Shown: positions 58,801 to 64,000 of the stretch, piece after piece
Layout of the letters: the number at the start of each line of letters is the position of its first letter
Position numbering within the stretch: position 1 is the first letter of the stretch
From: Paragorgia papillata
Lineage: Eukaryota; Cnidaria; Anthozoa; Scleralcyonacea; Coralliidae
Assembly (NCBI GenBank): GCA_035771165.1
Contig: JAWNZC010000406.1
Coordinates: 2,706,001 to 2,770,000, forward strand
DNA length: 64,000 nt
Direction of reading: 5' to 3'
Program-made: the position numbers and the translations under genes
Notes under the pieces: model-generated
What the model was told of the DNA's origin: nothing
What the model saw: only the letters and a program-made list of their open reading frames with translations
Database searches by the model: none

Positions 58801-61800
58801 GTTTTTCGCCTAAATATTAAGCTCTGTTTTCTTTTGTGTAAACTTTAAACTTTAATTTATAGAATCGACTAGCAGTGATAAATATATATAAAAACCACTG
58901 AATTATTCGAAATTTTACAGAGTGTTAGTTTGGTAAAGCATTACATAAGTATCTAAAAAATGTTAAATAGGGATAAAGATAAATGTTTTTCACTTGAATG
59001 TTTATACATTTCATGCGAGGGTACAAATGCATTGAGTCTGCTTACTGTTTTTCATGCAGTGTTATAAATAAATTACATAAGTTCTCGCGATAAGCCTAAG
59101 TTTTTGTTTTGGAAAAATGTAAAGACTAAATATTGTTTAAATAAAAAGATATAAACATGTAAATTATATAATTATATACTGTTTTAAACAGTCACATCTA
59201 AGTTCTTGGAGAATAACTGTTTGGAGTCGATTGGAAATTTCTTGTGACATTACTAGTTAATAGATTTGATACTTTTTAGTTTTAAAAGGTATTTAGTTGG
59301 TAAAACTGAGTAGTAAATACATTTAGAAACTTTAAGTACTGTTTAATAAACGAGCAGTGTTTTATCAGATATCAAGACACGAGGCGAAGCCGAGTGTTTT
59401 TATATCTGATAAAACACGAACTGCGAGTTTATTGAACGGCTTCAAAAACGAACCACTTGGTAAGTTCATTGGCGTAGTAAGTTTGAAAAATAACCTTGTC
59501 TAAGCCGAGAAAATCAAAGCTAAAGTTTATGTAAATCAGGAGGTATCTTTATCACATATAAAGACACGATACGGTCATGATTTTCTTTTATGTTTTCCTC
59601 GTGAATTATTAATGAGTTTTTGAACCTTATTTAACTGTTTGTAACCAGTAAAACAAAATCATGATCAGTCATTTCCAAAACCAATCACTTGAATAATTTT
59701 TTTTTTATTTTAAAGATGTTTTGGTCATTAAAACTCAGTAGATATAATAATACTTCCAAAAATTATTTTTAAAAATCTAAAACAATTCTAAACAAATATT
59801 CCACAACTTCTTGTTTTGATAATTAAAAAAAATACAAATTCTTGTTATCAGATTAGGTCTATATCATTCTGATAACTTGTTGATTTAAAAAAATCATAAA
59901 ACAGAAAATACTATTGTTTTATTTTTGATTTTGTTAAGCAGTTTAAAGTTTCAAAGACCTTTTAGTTGGCTTAGTAGTGTTGGGAGTAGATGTGGGTAAT
60001 AGTTGAAAATTCACTTCATGCATATACGTTGTTTCAACCTAATCAATTATTATAATTCATAAAAAAGATTCTGGAAAATTCACAATCGGTCTTTCCAGAA
60101 CAGCGACTCAATTGTGCTATACTTGTTTAATATTTAAGAATCAATTATTTTATAATCTTATATGATAAAACGAAGTACAAAAGACTTTGTGGTAGTTCAA
60201 GCAGGCTGCGTTGAATGCTTCAGTTCCACAACTACATTATTGAAATACTAAACTATTGTTTTTGTTTTTATAGCACCTGTTAGTCTGTGCGTTTAGAGGT
60301 GTTTACATGCCCTCGCATCCACCAACACCTTACCCGTATAGGCATTTCTAGTTTTTAACCGTTTCAATTTGTCTTTATAGATTATTTCCAATCATAAGTA
60401 AAATGTGCTAAACTGTGAACACAAGTGCGTTTGTTTCACAACAACAAAACTAATTTTCGAATGAACATGGTGTTAGTTGAAGTGGTTATAACAACACCGC
60501 TTTGACTAGTGCTTGTAACCTAACACTAGCGAAAAACATTTTTGTTGTCATATATTTTTATTGTATTGCTCGTCAAGACTTTGCTACAATCTTGCTTCAG
60601 CTGAACAAAAAAAACCCAAAAAAAACCCAAACCATCAAGCATTAGTTGATTTCATTACGAGTTTATTGACTTCCAATCATCTATATACAAACTTTGAGGT
60701 TCACTCGCATTCCACTTAGTTCAACTTTGAATTCTTTCTGGTTCTTTTGAACAACACGTCTTTTGATATATACTATATTACCAAATGTAATTGGAAAGAG
60801 AGATTTGTGGATACACCACGCACATCAGAGAAACCGTTGACCTAATGAAAGCCTGAGTCAACAGGCTAAAAGCTCCGCAAAATAAAAAAGAAACGCAGTG
60901 TATCCACAAATTTTGTGAACTATTACGGCTATCACTGTAAAAGGCTTCAAAGTTATAATTACCACATATCCAATCGTACTGTATCCACTTATAAACTTTG
61001 CTGTACTTACAACGAAAAATGATTTACATGTAAACAAAAATTACAAATGTCCAATGTTCTTATAATATATATATATATGATCTATCACGTTTTGCAGCGG
61101 CGACTACCAAAACGTGGAATATACTTAAAATTGGGTTTATTCATTGCTTATGTGATTCCAATAACAATTGAGACTTTCCAGTGTAAATGATACTTTTTGC
61201 CCCATTTAGGCAAAGCCTATCCCATTTTGGTGTCATTTTAAGATCATATCATTCAAATTAATGCATCTTAAAATATAGCACGGTACCCAAATGAACCGCC
61301 ATAAATTGTTTAATATACTTAACATTTAGGTGTTACTCATCTGCAGATACGAGATGCTTAAATTTTTAGCGAAATGAGTGCCGGAATTTTACGCAAAATG
61401 AGTGCTTAAATTTTAAGGGGTTAATATGACGTATAATTTGGACATATTCCTGGTATTTCATCCTCAACAAACCATGCTATTGTAATTTGCAAAGAAAATA
61501 TGTGCATTTTAAATTCGGATATCTTTCATTTATGTTTGAAATTGATGTGGGAAATGCAAATTATAAATTGAGTTGGCTCACAATGAAAACCTTATTTGTC
61601 TAGCATAATCTTTTAAATTTTCAGTACTGTCTGGGGAGAGATTACGCTTCTAATCATGCGATAGCTATTGTCAAAACAAAGGTTCTGGCGTGTGATACTT
61701 GGCCATTGTCTTCACAATAACAATTATCGTGTTCCATGATCTGAGTCAGAGTTTCATGATTTTATTATGTTATGCACTATTAATCACGTTTATTTTATTT

Positions 61801-63058
61801 TGTTTTTAATTTTTTCAACAAAATCATTTTTCTACTCATTTCAATTTCTTCGACCAAAAACAGTCGGTAATTATTGGATCAAAACCAAGTTTTATGCAGC
61901 AAACAAAGAAATAAAAACATGGACTAGCTATATTATTGCATCATAATTGTTGTACCGTACAATTGCTTAATTGGGTTTGACCAAATAAAGGGATAGGAAA
62001 AATTGACGAGATGCGAACGTAGCACAGCATTATGTTTGCTGTAATTAAGATATCTCTTATAATCATATATTATTAACACATTTTCCACACAGAAGTATCA
62101 AAACCCAGAGGAAAAAGATCAAATAAACGTACCAAAACGCTCCCCTGCCAACGACAGAGAGACCACCCCGCGTGAACAGGCGTATAGCCGTTCCCGGTAC
62201 GCGTATACGGAATCACCGCAACGAGAACGGAGTTCAGGAGATTCAGGTTTTGGACAGACGCCATCACCACGTTACGAACGAGAAAGGAAAGAAAGTCAAG
62301 AACCGGAGAAATACTCGCGCACACGTTCAGAACTGCAGACTGGCCGTGAGCAGGATAACCATCCTGTGCGTGAAGCAAGATCAGCTTATGACACTTTGCC
62401 ATCACGTGATGCAGGACCGTCACGTGACATGAGATCACTACGTGACGCAGTTGTGGCACACGACTTGAGATCCCTGCGAGACATTTTGCCATCTCGAGAT
62501 TCGATGCCAACCCGAGATGCAGTTTCTTCCCGTGACACCTTGCCCCACCGTCCCACCTTACCACCTCGTGACACCTTGCCACCTCGTGAGCGATTACCCC
62601 AACGTGACATGCCCCAACGGGATTCCCTCTCATCGCAGAGACAGCGCGGTCCTTTGTCGTCTCATGACGTCGTACCACCGCGCGGTGCTTTGCCACCACG
62701 TGGCGCTAGGTCCTCACATGGTCTCGCGCCGAGTTTGTATGATCGTGAAATGGCTGCAGCACTTCGTGACCGAGATGGCGACTCGTTGCGCCGTGAACGA
62801 GATTCCCTCCCACTGCGTTACAAGGCGACTGATATATCTCCACGTCTGAGTCGTGAGGTTGTAGATCGTGCTCGCTATGAAAGGGTGGTTTCTGAAAGGT
62901 ACGGGCGCGAGAAAGAGTACCCCAGGTACGAAAGGGAGTCCATAGATTCACGCTATGCCAGAAGTTTGCCGTCGCGGGATTCAGGACTGGGATCCATACG
63001 TGGTCCCCCTTCACATTACCTCACGGAGGGGCCTTTGAGCAAGCGTCCTCGTTATTAA
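25067..63058 (+). CDS. RAVER: RAVER family protein (ribonucleoprotein PTB-binding), 15 coding exons
   Basis: Exons 25067-25150, 32952-33021, 39025-39533, 43487-43672, 45452-45628, 46110-46263, 46808-46872, 48309-48446, 48883-48997, 49082-49170, 49441-49890, 51537-51690, 51918-51985, 52526-52648 and 62093-63058 total 3348 nt, exactly 1116 codons including stop, with GT-AG at every intron. Three RRMs: RRM1 about residues 15-85 (ILISNL), RRM2 98-176 (LLVVGNL, KGYGFVEF), RRM3 191-270 (LFIDHL, RGFAFVDY). GQSKGYGF followed by a KKDSA-RAK stretch is a RAVER signature. RAVERs bind PTB and modulate splicing (family knowledge). The 1115-residue length exceeds vertebrate RAVER1/2 because of long Gln/Pro and Arg/Asp regions. 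No clear PTB-interacting SLLGEPP-type motif was found; RLLGPE near residue 372 is the closest. The start ATG has A at -3 and G at +4, and the frame is closed upstream at 24980. Confidence 0.93.
25639..26940. mobile_element. TIR element of ~1.3 kb in RAVER intron 1
   Basis: ttatgcacctatca...gttaagccc at the left is matched inverted at 26910-26940. The interior has repeated 'aaatcccc' blocks. A C18 run lies at 26889-26906. No transposase. Confidence 0.75.
26941..28396. other. RAVER intron 1, no gene seen
   Basis: AT-rich, with a LINE/SINE-tail-like agaatagaataaaactttat at 27330-27350. 'caaatcccc' blocks at 28270-28360 resemble the interior of the 25639-26940 element. Confidence 0.4.
28397..28416. 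repeat. Poly-G tract, 20 bases
   Basis: Uninterrupted G run. Confidence 0.95.
28600..28788. mobile_element. MITE, 189 bp
   Basis: tatagaccactttcataatgg and its inverse at the right end with one or two mismatches; an inner inverted pair (ttagcctttc) is also visible. Confidence 0.75.
28846..28893. repeat. Poly-T then 30-base poly-G tract
   Basis: A T run followed by an uninterrupted G run (28858-28887). Likely variable in length and hard to sequence. Confidence 0.95.
29218..29991. mobile_element. TIR element in RAVER intron 1
   Basis: cagggcatgagatttg and inverse caaatctcatgccctg form the ends. Subterminal blocks of ggtatccc/gggatac are repeated inverted. An atctcgttcccggagcc segment at 29676 belongs to another repeat family. 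Confidence 0.75.
29992..31730. other. RAVER intron 1, no gene seen
   Basis: The stretch 30640-31040 carries degenerate gtcgtcct/gttgagg blocks with open frames on both strands but no recognised domain. Confidence 0.4.
31731..31958. mobile_element. MITE, 'aggccttatccacacgt' ends
   Basis: The left end is matched by the inverse acgtgtggacggggtctt at the right. The interior holds inverted cgttttcaaa/tttgaaacgc blocks. Confidence 0.65.
32373..32443 (-). ncRNA. tRNA-like SINE head or tRNA pseudogene
   Basis: The minus strand shows a tRNA-type A box (tagctcaatgg), D stem GCTC/GAGC, anticodon stem TCTAA/TTAGA with a 7-base loop, and B-box-like gttcgattct. The T stem pairs poorly and position 33 is C rather than T, so a working tRNA is unlikely. 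Confidence 0.6.
32952..33021 (+). CDS. RAVER: RAVER exon 2, residues 29-51 plus one base
   Basis: Acceptor tttttaatag, donor gtaaag. It encodes EMKKELFYSQNFKVSYVKLE, the middle of RRM1. It joins exon 3 directly in phase 1. Confidence 0.82.
33459..33567 (+). ncRNA. 5S-rRNA-derived SINE head (SINE3-like)
   Basis: aagttaagcccggtt and ggttagtacttggatggg followed by cgcttgggaaa are the A-box and C-box regions of 5S rRNA. The 5' half is diverged. No 5S tandem context, so it is a retroposon or pseudogene. Confidence 0.75.
34130..34330. repeat. Dispersed repeat, inverted relative to 15590-15900
   Basis: It shares cagtatatgcgataagatgg and gaaatccagc...ttgattggttcctgag blocks with the other copy, lacking its palindrome insert. 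Confidence 0.6.
34729..35101. mobile_element. MITE with 'ggccccgttcacac' ends
   Basis: aaggccccgttcacactata and the exact inverse at 35082-35101; internal repeats of tatccggtatagtgtgaac in both directions. Inserted in a larger foldback region. Confidence 0.88.
35117..35223. repeat. Palindromic foldback
   Basis: ggtctttacggtaaaatatt is matched inverted at 35204-35223; arms of about 35 bp. Confidence 0.85.
35604..36151. mobile_element. MITE with 'gggcctgtttacatgg' ends
   Basis: The left end is matched inverted by ccatgtaaacggcccc at the right. Inner blocks gttggct and agggtgaccct are inverted. Confidence 0.8.
36152..36292. repeat. Foldback, related to 13750-13870
   Basis: tgacctcg...cagtgaaatatcggacc and its inverse ggtccgatatttcactag form the arms. 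The same motif recurs in LDHD intron 3. Confidence 0.75.
36293..37909. other. RAVER intron 2, no gene beyond the small ORF
   Basis: AT-rich sequence with no recognised domain or strong inverted repeat apart from the feature at 36780. Confidence 0.4.
36780..36905 (+). CDS. Small ORF, possible element-borne first exon
   Basis: An ATG after a GC-richer leader (gcgcacgcgtgg) opens 41 codons beginning MAEKRNFQFSSRNNEFLGLT, with a donor-like ggtgcg near its end. No recognised family. It could be the first exon of a transposon-carried gene or chance. Confidence 0.2.
   Translation: MAEKRNFQFSSRNNEFLGLTAWLIKYGLGERIYCVPSGRCE
37910..38091. mobile_element. Near-perfect foldback MITE, 83-bp arms
   Basis: Arms starting gttaaagtgccaatgcagcg match at all but about one position around a 15-18-base centre. 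The gaaagaacacttaaaatgac block is shared with elements at 41622, 42845 and 55935. Confidence 0.92.
38092..39024. other. End of RAVER intron 2, no gene seen
   Basis: A possible acceptor at 38917 leads into an early stop in the required frame and was rejected as an exon. Confidence 0.5.
39025..39533 (+). CDS. RAVER: RAVER exon 3, residues 52-221
   Basis: End of RRM1 (RAAKLINGQLYKGKRISVTL), all of RRM2, and the start of RRM3 to VTFCR. Acceptor ttatttag, donor gtaagt. Confidence 0.95.
39534..40960. other. Start of RAVER intron 3, no gene seen
   Basis: AT-rich; the stretch 40120-40860 holds several 'aggaaat' and 'ttttgctgccagg' repeats that suggest a decayed inverted element (ctgccgccaggaaat / ctgccaggaag). 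Confidence 0.4.
40961..41619. mobile_element. MITE hosting a second MITE
   Basis: ttaaagtgcacatgacatg and its inverse at the right end, then ttattattgtttttgaaaga in both arms. A second element (41311-41533) is inserted between the arms. Confidence 0.85.
41311..41533. mobile_element. Nested MITE with TAA target duplication (PIF/Harbinger-like)
   Basis: aggcctggccaaacgctttc and the exact inverse at the right. TAA precedes (41308-41310) and follows (41534-41536). The interior is built of 'ttcaacatcgttcaac' repeats in both orientations. Confidence 0.88.
41768..41923 (+). CDS. Small ORF, possible first exon of a recombinase-like element gene
   Basis: 51 codons, MAAVLRSEDQKRINPADLAR and then a Lys/Thr-rich helix-like segment, followed by a donor-like gtaaga at about 41947. 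The style resembles N-termini of DUF3504/Crypton-type recombinase-like proteins common in cnidarians. That link is a guess from composition. Confidence 0.25.
   Translation: MAAVLRSEDQKRINPADLARFVDAKTTKKKTSELHIHLLEFKAVFEGENCI
42013..42177. repeat. Foldback palindrome
   Basis: tatcaagaattatcaaggcc and inverse ggccttgataattcttgata lie within arms of about 70 bp; outer ends pair as tataat-attg / caat-attata. Confidence 0.88.
42262..42432. repeat. Foldback within the 41622-42890 element
   Basis: cgaagaagattatatatc and inverse gatatataatcttcttcg form the arms. Confidence 0.85.
42433..43180. other. RAVER intron 3, no gene seen
   Basis: Minus-strand open frames here (e.g. 42373-42675) have no recognised domain. 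Confidence 0.4.
43181..43459. mobile_element. MITE with TAA duplication just before RAVER exon 4
   Basis: aggtgaagtacggtaatacg and (inverted) aggtgaggtaatacg ends; TAA at 43178-43180 and 43460-43462. Internal gttgcaac/gttgcaag blocks repeat. It ends 27 bp before exon 4. Confidence 0.85.
43487..43672 (+). CDS. RAVER: RAVER exon 4, residues 222-283
   Basis: The second half of RRM3 with RNP1 RGFAFVDY, then VTFCTPGK, matching the RAVER consensus after RRM3. Acceptor ctatttag, donor gtaatg. Confidence 0.95.
43869..44053. repeat. Foldback family 'gtttgatcttgcttctcaaac', intron 4 copy
   Basis: cgtttgagaagcaagatcaaa is present twice in tandem, then ttcatcagggg...cccctgatgaa arms. The copy and its flank from 43770 match the region 63747-64000 in reverse orientation. 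Confidence 0.85.
44476..45145. mobile_element. Cluster of nested foldbacks in RAVER intron 4
   Basis: At least four inverted pairs: aatatcatgtttgcgggaat (44476/44642), cctccgttgacgt (44562/44607), cgtccgctcgat-type (44680/44735), and gggaaattagcgattaaatt (45024/45120). Confidence 0.75.
45452..45628 (+). CDS. RAVER: RAVER exon 5, residues 284-342
   Basis: Gly/Pro/Met/Arg-rich low complexity (PSGPRGRGNPLF, GPGMGSPRGPRMP). Acceptor tatatag, donor gtattt. Confidence 0.88.
45837..45864. repeat. (GTTC)n microsatellite
   Basis: About seven tandem gttc units. Confidence 0.95.
46110..46263 (+). CDS. RAVER: RAVER exon 6, residues 343-393 plus one base
   Basis: Gly/Pro-rich (GPRPFGPGGPAGIPVGPGG) with RLLGPE. 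Acceptor attttag, weaker donor gtttgg; the next exon restores phase. Confidence 0.85.
46449..46641. mobile_element. MITE in RAVER intron 6
   Basis: gagcctgcggtccttttgt and inverse acaaaagaaccgcaggctc at the ends, then cagcgacaa / ttgtcgctg. Confidence 0.8.
46808..46872 (+). CDS. RAVER: RAVER exon 7, residues 394-415
   Basis: An Arg/Pro-rich 65-nt exon (PRLRVPFARPPNVRTIRPKI). Acceptor ttactag, donor gtaagc. Confidence 0.87.
47168..47240 (-). ncRNA. tRNA-like SINE head
   Basis: The minus strand has ttagctcagtgttcagagca (A-box and D-arm like) and ggggtcgattcc (B-box like). The acceptor stem pairs poorly. A SINE or tRNA pseudogene. Confidence 0.5.
47500..48190. repeat. 18-bp minisatellite, ~37 copies, in RAVER intron 7
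   Basis: The unit ttgagtgattcctccagc repeats with C/T variants. Because 18 is divisible by three, frames stay open: Ser-Leu-Ser-Asp-Ser-Ser on + and Leu-Glu-Glu-Ser-Leu-Lys on -. A variant block (ttcgacatgagggatctt) recurs 144 bp apart (47994, 48138), eight units. Not considered a gene. Confidence 0.93.
48309..48446 (+). CDS. RAVER: RAVER exon 8, residues 416-461
   Basis: Lys/Thr/Ser-rich (VDNGYKKHSIKTTYTPYSKP). Acceptor atttttag, donor gtatat. The exon starts about 120 bp after the intronic minisatellite. Confidence 0.85.
48883..48997 (+). CDS. RAVER: RAVER exon 9, residues 462-499 plus one base
   Basis: SELQKLGASALAAAMDQS, a possible short helix. Acceptor atttttag, donor gtacgg. Confidence 0.85.
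49082..49170 (+). CDS. RAVER: RAVER exon 10, residues 500-529
   Basis: A Gln/Phe-rich helix (QFQQFQQFQELMQKQ). It is separated from exon 9 by only 84 bp. Acceptor tttgttag, donor gtaagc. Confidence 0.87.
49225..49425. repeat. Degenerate gtgtggtgtggt / agtacagtac low-complexity stretch
   Basis: Degenerate five-base units between exons 10 and 11; strand-asymmetric purine bias. Confidence 0.7.
49441..49890 (+). CDS. RAVER: RAVER exon 11, residues 530-679, Gln/Pro-rich
   Basis: 150 codons with long Gln/Pro/Lys low complexity, ending in VGEFERGRKLNGLQDAYGSK. Acceptor tttggtag, donor gtaaga. Likely disordered. Confidence 0.9.
50028..50631. mobile_element. MITE of ~600 bp in RAVER intron 11
   Basis: ttaaagtgcacgtaaaccc and inverse gggtttatatgcactttaa at the ends; ttttgatttggtcca / tggaccaaatcaaaa in the arms. 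Confidence 0.88.
50690..50830. repeat. Foldback 'ttttatcagat', intron 11 copy
   Basis: Related to 59343-59455: gtcttttatcagctttaaaa ... gatctgataaaacac with cacgagg...gaatggcttcaaaaacga in both. Confidence 0.7.
50858..50940. repeat. Three tandem copies of a ~31-bp AT-rich unit
   Basis: ttcattagtattctttatat repeats three times, the last copy diverging. Confidence 0.85.
51236..51480 (+). ncRNA. 5S-rRNA-derived SINE with body
   Basis: gtaagtacttatagatgggtg is a 5S C-box-like element; the upstream part resembles 33459-33510. A body containing tcccgagttggttttg and accgggttctgcgg follows. The promoter is diverged. Confidence 0.6.
51537..51690 (+). CDS. RAVER: RAVER exon 12, residues 680-730 plus one base
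   Basis: Pro-rich (VPPLQPPPQLPIQPHILKQ). Acceptor cttttag, donor gtacgg. Confidence 0.88.
51798..51811. repeat. Poly-G tract
   Basis: 14-base G run, in intron 12. Confidence 0.95.
51918..51985 (+). CDS. RAVER: RAVER exon 13, residues 731-753
   Basis: YEEDRRTLSNTNSRLTKT. Acceptor ttatttag, donor gttagt. Confidence 0.8.
52526..52648 (+). CDS. RAVER: RAVER exon 14, residues 754-794
   Basis: GVSRASYGSLYESTGQPIM through QALQGGYTQ. Acceptor aaattccag, donor gtacat. The next intron is 9.4 kb. Confidence 0.87.
52649..54360. other. Start of RAVER intron 14, degenerate long-period repeat
   Basis: The motif cactggcagctaaacgtga and neighbours occurs near 53036, 53537 and 54007 with increasing divergence, suggesting old tandem duplication of ~480-bp units. 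No gene seen. Confidence 0.45.
55228..55388. mobile_element. Foldback inserted in the tandem array
   Basis: gcaaaatatcatg and inverse catgatattttgc with outer attattgga / ttcaataat; inner gctaccag / ctggtagc. Confidence 0.8.
55418..55735 (-). CDS. Small basic ORF, 105 codons, unknown
   Basis: It begins MVNSPANIKLNANDFLLQII and has a strongly Lys/Arg-rich second half (RNYTSKKKYLKGKFSEIKRK). It lies in non-array sequence between two foldbacks, so it may belong to an inserted element. No family recognised; the opposite strand is also partly open. Confidence 0.2.
   Translation of the reverse strand: MVNSPANIKLNANDFLLQIICEACTLAIAAAHNFRKHNFRLVFLSCPRKKSRVFGSKDKRNYTSKKKYLKGKFSEIKRKTRANKKFYEHFSMLKGEDREKDGDFY
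55918..56333. mobile_element. MITE of the 'gaacacttaaaa' family
   Basis: gtcttatttgaaagaacac at the left and inverse gtgttccttcaaataagac at the right; inner cacatgtgcataa / ttatgcacatgtg. Inserted in the tandem array. Confidence 0.88.
56897..57128. mobile_element. MITE with ~68-bp TIRs
   Basis: aaagggatgactcaaaagga and its near-exact inverse at the right; arms include tttttccaaaatatgtcgtc. Related to the repeat at 1-262. Confidence 0.92.
57961..62092. other. End of RAVER intron 14, AT-rich, no gene seen
   Basis: It holds a foldback at 59343-59455, a weak hairpin at 60805-60920 (tttgtggatacac / gtgtatccacaaa) and a short AT run near 61065. No coding signal. Confidence 0.5.
59343..59455. repeat. 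Foldback 'ttttatcagat', intron 14 copy
   Basis: gtgttttatcagatat and inverse atatctgataaaacac surround cacgaggcgaagccgagtg. Confidence 0.85.
62093..63058 (+). CDS. RAVER: RAVER exon 15, residues 795-1115 and stop
   Basis: Acceptor ttttccacacag. It encodes an Arg/Asp/Glu-rich tail with many degenerate L-P-x-R-D units (PSRDAGPSRDMRSLRD and similar). It ends LSKRPRY, comparable to the basic end (KRKRIF type) of vertebrate RAVERs. TAA at 63056-63058. Confidence 0.92.
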   Translation, partial: KYQNPEEKDQINVPKRSPANDRETTPREQAYSRSRYAYTESPQRERSSGDSGFGQTPSPRYERERKESQEPEKYSRTRSELQTGREQDNHPVREARSAYDTLPSRDAGPSRDMRSLRDAVVAHDLRSLRDILPSRDSMPTRDAVSSRDTLPHRPTLPPRDTLPPRERLPQRDMPQRDSLSSQRQRGPLSSHDVVPPRGALPPRGARSSHGLAPSLYDREMAAALRDRDGDSLRRERDSLPLRYKATDISPRLSREVVDRARYERVVSERYGREKEYPRYERESIDSRYARSLPSRDSGLGSIRGPPSHYLTEGPLSKRPRY

Positions 63059-63330
63059 GACGTTCATTCATTTTTATCAAGTACACTTGAGTTTGTTTTA
63101 ACATTTAGTCGATTATTGTGTGTAACAGCCGAATCATTGGCTTTTTTGAACCGTGTTTTCCAAAATTACTTTCATTGACATTATATACCTTTTATTAACA
63201 AGTGTATTCATAAGAACGAACACGTATAACTTATGCGGGATGTTATTTTCAAGTTTCGGAAATCTTCCCGTTGTTATAATAACTATAAACGTGGAACTAA
63301 ATCAGTGTATATAACTGATAGTATAGGGGA

Positions 63331-63336
63331 AATAAA
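63331..63336 (+). terminator. Candidate RAVER polyadenylation signal AATAAA
   Basis: 273 bp past the stop, within unique-looking AT-rich 3' flank. The first canonical hexamer after the stop. Confidence 0.5.
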
Positions 63337-63746
63337 ATAACCATTGTTAGCAAAAGTTAAAGTTACTTTGTTATGATTCAATATTACATGTCAGTACGGT
63401 ATTATAGTGACCAGAAATCTTTACCAGTTTTTAGCCAACTTATATGAAATAAGAATGTGTAGAAGAGTATAGGTTTGTTTGATGCTGTATTCGGGATCAA
63501 TCTGGCAAGTTATGTGTTTTTATTATTTTTGTGTCTAAAAGGAATTTGAAAACACAGTTACAAATGTATACAAAAATGTCCGTACAATTTATTTGAAGCT
63601 GAAAGCAGACAGATTAGAAAAAGAGGATTTGATGTGAACATTTGCTAAAATTATATTTTTGAAGGAAGCCTTTGCAAAAACGTATGTTTTGAGTTTGAGA
63701 CGATTTCTACTAACAAAAACACATCTTCAAGAAGTTTTCTATTTGT

Positions 63747-63900
63747 TATGTAATAGATCAAACACGAGTTTGAGTGTTTCATCAGGGGTTCCAAACACGA
63801 GGAAAAAAAATTAAAACCGAGGTAGCCTCGAGGTTTTTATTGTTTTCGAGTGTTTGGAGTCTCCTGATGAGTGTTTGATCTTGCTTCTCAAACGAGGATT
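63747..63900. repeat. Foldback family 'gtttgatcttgcttctcaaac', 3' copy
   Basis: caaacacgagtttgagtg ... caggggttcc / agtctcctgatgag arms; the following sequence to 64000 is the reverse complement of 43770-43870, so the repeat unit continues beyond the window. Confidence 0.85.
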
Positions 63901-64000
63901 CGCATTGCGATTTACGGTGTTTTTCTTCATTGATTTCAATATGCAGATTAAGAAATATTATCCAGTTCACTAGGAAGTTTCCTACAGGCTTTCATTGGAT

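Overview
The window looks like animal nuclear DNA: AT-rich, intron-rich and packed with short inverted-repeat transposons. The repeat style (many nested foldback elements, ZAD-like and HIRAN-like coding fragments, a cnidarian-style Ty3/gypsy element) suggests an anthozoan, perhaps a stony coral. That placement is inference; nothing in the window proves it. Two host genes are present, both on the + strand.

Region 1 (1-16244) is the 3' end of LDHD, mitochondrial D-lactate dehydrogenase. Four exons with clean splice sites and continuous phase encode about the last 167 residues; the 5' part lies outside the window. The 11.5-kb intron between the first two exons is a transposon nest. It holds a 6.5-kb minus-strand Ty3/gypsy element with both LTRs, a tRNA-Trp primer site and a MYND finger. 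The gypsy element sits inside a non-LTR retrotransposon fragment, which is also split by a 1-kb TIR element with a 9-bp target duplication, and the whole set is bracketed by TA-flanked terminal inverted repeats.

Region 2 (16245-25066) is intergenic and almost wholly repeats. They include a TIR element in the LDHD 3' flank, a pogo/Tigger-like element, and a composite of about 4.6 kb (20180-24746). The composite has nearly identical outer inverted ends, two 725-bp direct repeats, and an interior with decayed minus-strand coding for an EXO1-like XPG nuclease and a HIRAN-like domain. It ends about 320 bp before the start codon of the next gene.

Region 3 (25067-63058) is a complete RAVER-family gene (ribonucleoprotein PTB-binding) of 15 coding exons. 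Splicing them gives a continuous 1115-codon frame with three RRM domains, a Gly/Pro/Arg-rich middle, a Gln/Pro-rich exon and an Arg-Asp-rich C-terminus. Its introns hold numerous MITEs, 5S-rRNA-derived and tRNA-derived SINE fragments, an 18-bp minisatellite that is open in several frames, and a long degenerate ATTCTGAGGTC-type tandem array in the 9.4-kb last intron.

Region 4 (63059-64000) is the RAVER 3' flank, with a candidate polyadenylation signal, followed by a foldback element that is an inverted copy of one in intron 4. LDHD acts in mitochondrial D-lactate oxidation and RAVER in nuclear RNA processing; nothing here suggests they work together. All splice calls come from reading the sequence and from family similarity, without transcript data.
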